From: an uncultured Ruminococcus sp.
GTDB taxonomy: Bacteria; Bacillota; Clostridia; Oscillospirales; Ruminococcaceae
Assembly (NCBI GenBank): GCA_902464115.1
Contig: CABQIF010000018.1
Coordinates: forward strand, 1-24,520
Direction of reading: 5' to 3'
Length of the DNA stretch: 24,520 nt
A model generated the notes under the pieces. That model did no database searches and was not told the origin of the DNA. It was given only the letters and a program-made list of their open reading frames with translations. This document shows positions 21,430-24,520 of the stretch, piece by piece (positions within the stretch are counted from its first letter, which is position 1; every line of letters starts with the position of its first letter). The position numbers and the translations under genes were made by a program.

Positions 21430-24249
21430 TTATGCGTTCTGCAAAAATGCTCGCTTCATTTGGCACAAATCTACAATGGTCAGTTTGCCATCCTTGTTCC
21501 AATCCCCTGCTTTCCAATCAGAAAGTGTCGTGTTTGAAACACCCAACAGCCATTTTTGCAACAAAACTACATCTGAGATGGTAAACATACCGTCTTGATT
21601 GACATCGCCCATTCTCTTTACAGAACTGGTGGTTGTGGTTGTGGTTGTAGTCGTCGTTGTCGTGGTAGTTGTCACAGTTGTGGTGGTTGTCACTTTTTCC
21701 GTCAATAGATTCCAACTTTGGCAAGCATTTTCAGTTGCTTCCCATTGCTGCACATTTGCACCATTTTCTAACGATGCTCCGCCCACTTCTACAAAACAAG
21801 TGTTCTGGGAAGCATGGGTAAGGATTCGATAAGTTCCGTCCAAATTTTTCGTAAAGCGAAACAGTTGTGCACTATCTTTTGTGGAATAGGCTGCAAGTAC
21901 AAGATTGCTACCATTTTTCTGCCCCATTGCTTTTAATGCATATCCAGTATCTTGTATGGAACGAATCCAGTAATCATTGCTGGAATTCAATGCTTTTAGC
22001 ATCCATTTCTGAACATCGAACCCATTGGATGTCCACTGCTGAATGTTGGTATTTTCCTGCATCGAACCATCTGCAATATCCAGCACCAAACCAGACCGTG
22101 CATTTTTAAAAGTATAAATCAACGATGTATCCATTTTGCATCCTGGATCTGTAACGGGTTCTAAAATCCAGTTCTGACAGTCAGCACCATTTGCTTCCCA
22201 TTGCTGAATATTGGCACCAGAAGCAGTTCCTGCATTTGCTACTTCTACAGCTGAAGTGCCTCCAGAAATTTTAGTGCGAATCTGATAACTGCCATTGCTG
22301 TTTTGCAGCAGCATAAACTTTTGATTTTCTCCCCCATTATAGGTGTAAAGGTCAATATTTGTTCCGTTTGCTGTCTTTTTTCCTGCAACATCCAACACAT
22401 ACGTTCCGCCATCTCCAACCGCAGATGTCAGATAATAATAACCATCTTCCGCTTTGCAGAACTTCCAAATGTCATGTATTGCAGTTTCATCTGTTCCCCA
22501 TTGCTGAATATTTGCACCATTCTCCGCAGCTGCTCCGGCTACCTGCATATATAATCCAGAATGTTCATTCTTGATTCGATAGGTTGTCCCATCTAAAAAT
22601 GTTGCTGCAATTGGAGCACGTGGACTTTCGGTATAGCTGGCACTTGGAATGCCTGCCTGCTCATATCGCAAATATCGCATGGTTTCTTTTGTCGTTTGAC
22701 AACCGCTATAGGTAGCACAATATGTTTTTGCTTCATCCGCTGTTCGTGAAAATACATTATAATTAGAAGACGGTCGCCATGTGCAATTTTGTGCATATCC
22801 CTCAATGGTTGTTCGTTTGCAGTTGGAAGATTTTGAACCAGTTTCCGCATATGAACCGGGATAAGTGACGGTATTCCAGTCACAGATAACATTTCCACCA
22901 TTTTCATAATAACAATTCTCTGCAAAAATCTTAGAGGCAGTATGTACGGTATACGCCATACTAAAATTGCTGACATAGTTGTTCATCGAGTGAAAATATC
23001 CATACCGCATCAATCCTGGAGCACGGGTCAATGTTTGATCAAAGCGATTGCTAATGAGAGACATCCGAGGGAAATGATTATAATTTTGATAAGAATTTTC
23101 ATCATCTGCCGGATAACCTAAAATGATACCATATTCATGCAATCCAAAATTGCTATCAGAAACGGTACAGTAATCAGCATCATAACAGCAGGCAAGAAAT
23201 TTATCCCAGTCGGGCAAACCAGTAGATGCTGTGTTATAATCAGCATGTCCCGTAAAAGTACAATGATCCACCCAGAGATTCTGACCAGAACCAAAATAGG
23301 CAACAATAGAGTCATTACCATTCGATTCAGAATCATGCTGCAAATCGAAATTTTTTAGAATGATGTTGTTCCCAGTACCACTATTGGAAGATGTACAGAA
23401 CTGCACATTGTAAAGGGTATGAGCAGCATAACTTCCGATAATTGTTTTATTGCTGTGCACATAAATTCTACCATCTGGGCAGTAATATCGGCCAGAAGAA
23501 TCTTTTTGCAAATCTGTTATGCGAAGATCTGCAGTTACAACAATGGTATAAGGCGTGTCAGAAGTTGCATATTTTTTCAAATCTGCAAAAGTAGATACTT
23601 CTACAACCTCTCCAAATAAACCACCGATGTCAGCTGCTTTCTGATTTCCAGTGTTATCATCGAAACAGTAGCCTGCAAATCCCTGTAACCCATCTGCATT
23701 TAATAGCCAAAGCTGATTATCCGCACCAGTGTAAGCGGACAATTGCATTCCCTGTTTTCCCTGTGTCAACGCCAGAGATGGATCGCTATAGTTTACAATT
23801 TTATAGTATAAATCATTTCCAAGGTGATCCTTTTGCACTGGAATCACATACCAATGCTGTGATTGTGCAGATTCACTGCCGTATACAACTACAGAGGTTT
23901 TTGTTGTCACTTGATACTGATTAGGCGTTAAAAGCCGACCAGATTCTGCATTGACTAATTTGAAAAAGGTTCCATTTTTATCTGCTCCCACACGATCAAA
24001 CCGCCAAGCAGTGGACAAATCATTTCCTACTGTTTTTACAGAAACAGAGGAATGGTCAGAAGTCCCATTTTCTGTTAAAACAGTGCTATTGTCTTTTGTT
24101 GCAATCTGCATCAAAGGCACAGGATAATCTGTGGAAAGTGCTTCTGTTGGAAGAGATAGCGATTCCCACGAAAAAAGGGAAAGCAGAAATGTAGCAATCC
24201 ATGCAATTGACAGGAAAGCTTTCGGACGAATCAATTTAAACGGCTTCAT
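21430..24249 (-). CDS. Secreted PL1-type pectate lyase with ricin-like modules and type I dockerin
   Basis: A 939-residue cellulosomal-type enzyme. Order from ATG 24249: signal peptide (about 1-38); N-terminal beta-trefoil-like region with QHW and QLW repeats (about 50-190); PL1 parallel beta-helix (about 205-500) with LWVDHCTF and the LTRAPGLMRYGYFHSMNN block carrying likely catalytic arginines (409, 415); two RICIN-like trefoils (about 550-700 and 710-850) with several QxW motifs; a poly-Thr linker (854-874); and a type I dockerin with two calcium loops, DVNQDGMFTISD and DWNKDGKLTIVD. It should cleave polygalacturonate by beta-elimination outside the cell, docked on a scaffoldin cohesin. 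AAGGAGGT 7 nt before ATG 24249 decides the start over 24267. The PL1 family assignment is by motif; a related polysaccharide lyase specificity is possible. Confidence 0.9.
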   Translation of the reverse strand: MKPFKLIRPKAFLSIAWIATFLLSLFSWESLSLPTEALSTDYPVPLMQIATKDNSTVLTENGTSDHSSVSVKTVGNDLSTAWRFDRVGADKNGTFFKLVNAESGRLLTPNQYQVTTKTSVVVYGSESAQSQHWYVIPVQKDHLGNDLYYKIVNYSDPSLALTQGKQGMQLSAYTGADNQLWLLNADGLQGFAGYCFDDNTGNQKAADIGGLFGEVVEVSTFADLKKYATSDTPYTIVVTADLRITDLQKDSSGRYYCPDGRIYVHSNKTIIGSYAAHTLYNVQFCTSSNSGTGNNIILKNFDLQHDSESNGNDSIVAYFGSGQNLWVDHCTFTGHADYNTASTGLPDWDKFLACCYDADYCTVSDSNFGLHEYGIILGYPADDENSYQNYNHFPRMSLISNRFDQTLTRAPGLMRYGYFHSMNNYVSNFSMAYTVHTASKIFAENCYYENGGNVICDWNTVTYPGSYAETGSKSSNCKRTTIEGYAQNCTWRPSSNYNVFSRTADEAKTYCATYSGCQTTKETMRYLRYEQAGIPSASYTESPRAPIAATFLDGTTYRIKNEHSGLYMQVAGAAAENGANIQQWGTDETAIHDIWKFCKAEDGYYYLTSAVGDGGTYVLDVAGKKTANGTNIDLYTYNGGENQKFMLLQNSNGSYQIRTKISGGTSAVEVANAGTASGANIQQWEANGADCQNWILEPVTDPGCKMDTSLIYTFKNARSGLVLDIADGSMQENTNIQQWTSNGFDVQKWMLKALNSSNDYWIRSIQDTGYALKAMGQKNGSNLVLAAYSTKDSAQLFRFTKNLDGTYRILTHASQNTCFVEVGGASLENGANVQQWEATENACQSWNLLTEKVTTTTTVTTTTTTTTTTTTTTTSSVKRMGDVNQDGMFTISDVVLLQKWLLGVSNTTLSDWKAGDWNKDGKLTIVDLCQMKRAFLQNA
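21628..21690 (-). repeat. Poly-threonine codon repeat (linker)
   Basis: Twenty threonine codons and one valine in a row, 5 Thr, Val, then 15 Thr, encoded by mixed ACN codons. It separates the catalytic and carbohydrate-binding part from the dockerin, as in other Ruminococcus cellulosomal proteins, and is probably a flexible, possibly O-glycosylated linker. Its length may vary between strains by slippage. Confidence 0.85.
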
Positions 24250-24296
24250 TAGAAATACCTCCTTCATTTTACATTATCACGAATACCGTCAACAAT

Positions 24297-24325
24297 ATTA
24301 TAGCGAAAATTGTTTGAATTGTCAA
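24297..24325 (-). promoter_or_regulatory. Sigma-A promoter of the pectate lyase gene
   Basis: Minus-strand -35 TTGACA (24320-24325), 17-bp spacer and -10 TATAAT (24297-24302), all consensus. The leader before ATG 24249 is about 40 nt and holds a strong Shine-Dalgarno. It is divergent from the plus-strand promoter at 24368-24396, about 43 bp away. Confidence 0.85.
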
Positions 24326-24367
24326 TCCGTGAAAAGAAATCTGAGCCATAAAAATTGAAGAAAGCAG

Positions 24368-24396
24368 TTGTTTTTCCAGACGGGAAATGATATAAT
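24368..24396 (+). promoter_or_regulatory. Divergent promoter of the right-edge gene
   Basis: Plus-strand -35 TTGTTT (24368-24373), 17-bp spacer and perfect -10 TATAAT (24391-24396). The spacer contains TTTCC-N5-GGAAA (24373-24387), a small inverted repeat that might bind a regulator. The leader to ATG 24472 would be about 70 nt. Confidence 0.65.
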
Positions 24397-24471
24397 AGAG
24401 AAAATAGAGCAAATTTTATTTTGTATCCCTATCTTTTCTCAAACAACAATTGAAAGGAACATCTATTTATA

Positions 24472-24520
24472 ATGAATAAAGGACAAAAACTTATTAATTG
24501 TATGATAAATGGTGATATGG
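24472..24520 (+). CDS. Start of an unknown gene, cut by the window edge
   Basis: The frame from ATG 24472 reads MNKGQKLINCMINGDM and is open to the window end. AAAGGA lies upstream at about 24453-24458, at a longer than usual distance (about 13 nt), and a sigma-A-like promoter precedes it. With 16 residues no family can be assigned. It is divergent from the pectate lyase gene. Confidence 0.5.
   Translation, partial: MNKGQKLINCMINGDM

Noticed and set aside
21237..21584. 115-codon plus-strand frame in the gap left of the pectate lyase gene
   Set aside because: Crosses the terminator hairpin and the antisense of the dockerin; no ribosome binding site and no protein-like pattern.
21599..21832. 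Plus-strand frame with poly-valine
   Set aside because: Antisense reading of the poly-threonine linker.

Overview
The window looks like chromosome from a low-to-moderate-GC anaerobic Firmicute of the Ruminococcus type (Oscillospiraceae). The signs are a secreted pectate lyase with a poly-threonine linker and a C-terminal type I dockerin (cellulosome style), a clostridial SUF operon led by an Rrf2/IscR-like regulator, a glgB-glgC-glgD-glgA glycogen operon with the Firmicute-specific GlgD subunit, and spoIIE, which implies sporulation ancestry or ability. Species cannot be fixed from this sequence. Every complete gene lies on the minus strand; only the two edge genes are on plus. No rRNA, tRNA, CRISPR array or insertion sequence was seen.

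Layout from left to right: a plus-strand gene of unknown function cut by the left edge (1-708); a bidirectional terminator; a SotB-like MFS exporter (773-1957); the SUF iron-sulfur operon, read right to left from 8972 as regulator-sufC-sufB-sufD-sufS-sufU, followed by two unrecognised genes joined to it by ATGA overlaps (2214-3676); the glycogen operon, read right to left from 15140; spoIIE (15333-17576); a membrane-anchored GT2 glycosyltransferase (17771-18730); a polar amino acid ABC importer operon (18880-21149); a multidomain pectate lyase (21430-24249); and the first codons of a divergent plus-strand gene (24472 to the right edge).

The regulatory layer is easy to read. Near-perfect sigma-A promoters (TTGACA, 17-18 bp, TATAAT) precede sotB, the SUF operon, the ABC importer and the pectate lyase. 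The SUF promoter has a 19-bp palindrome over its -35, a likely site for the Fe-S regulator encoded first in the operon. The importer promoter has an inverted repeat around its -10. The spoIIE promoter has perfect hexamers at an abnormal 22-bp spacing, the architecture known for Spo0A-activated sigma-A promoters in Bacillus, and the glgB promoter holds a near-consensus 0A-box-like sequence. This suggests that sporulation entry and glycogen storage may be co-regulated.

The clearest unexplained elements are the two unknown proteins coupled to SUF, one with a C-X2-C-X4-C-X9-C cluster. I found no wholly new multi-gene system. The SUF-coupled pair and the Spo0A-like promoters are the best candidates for follow-up.
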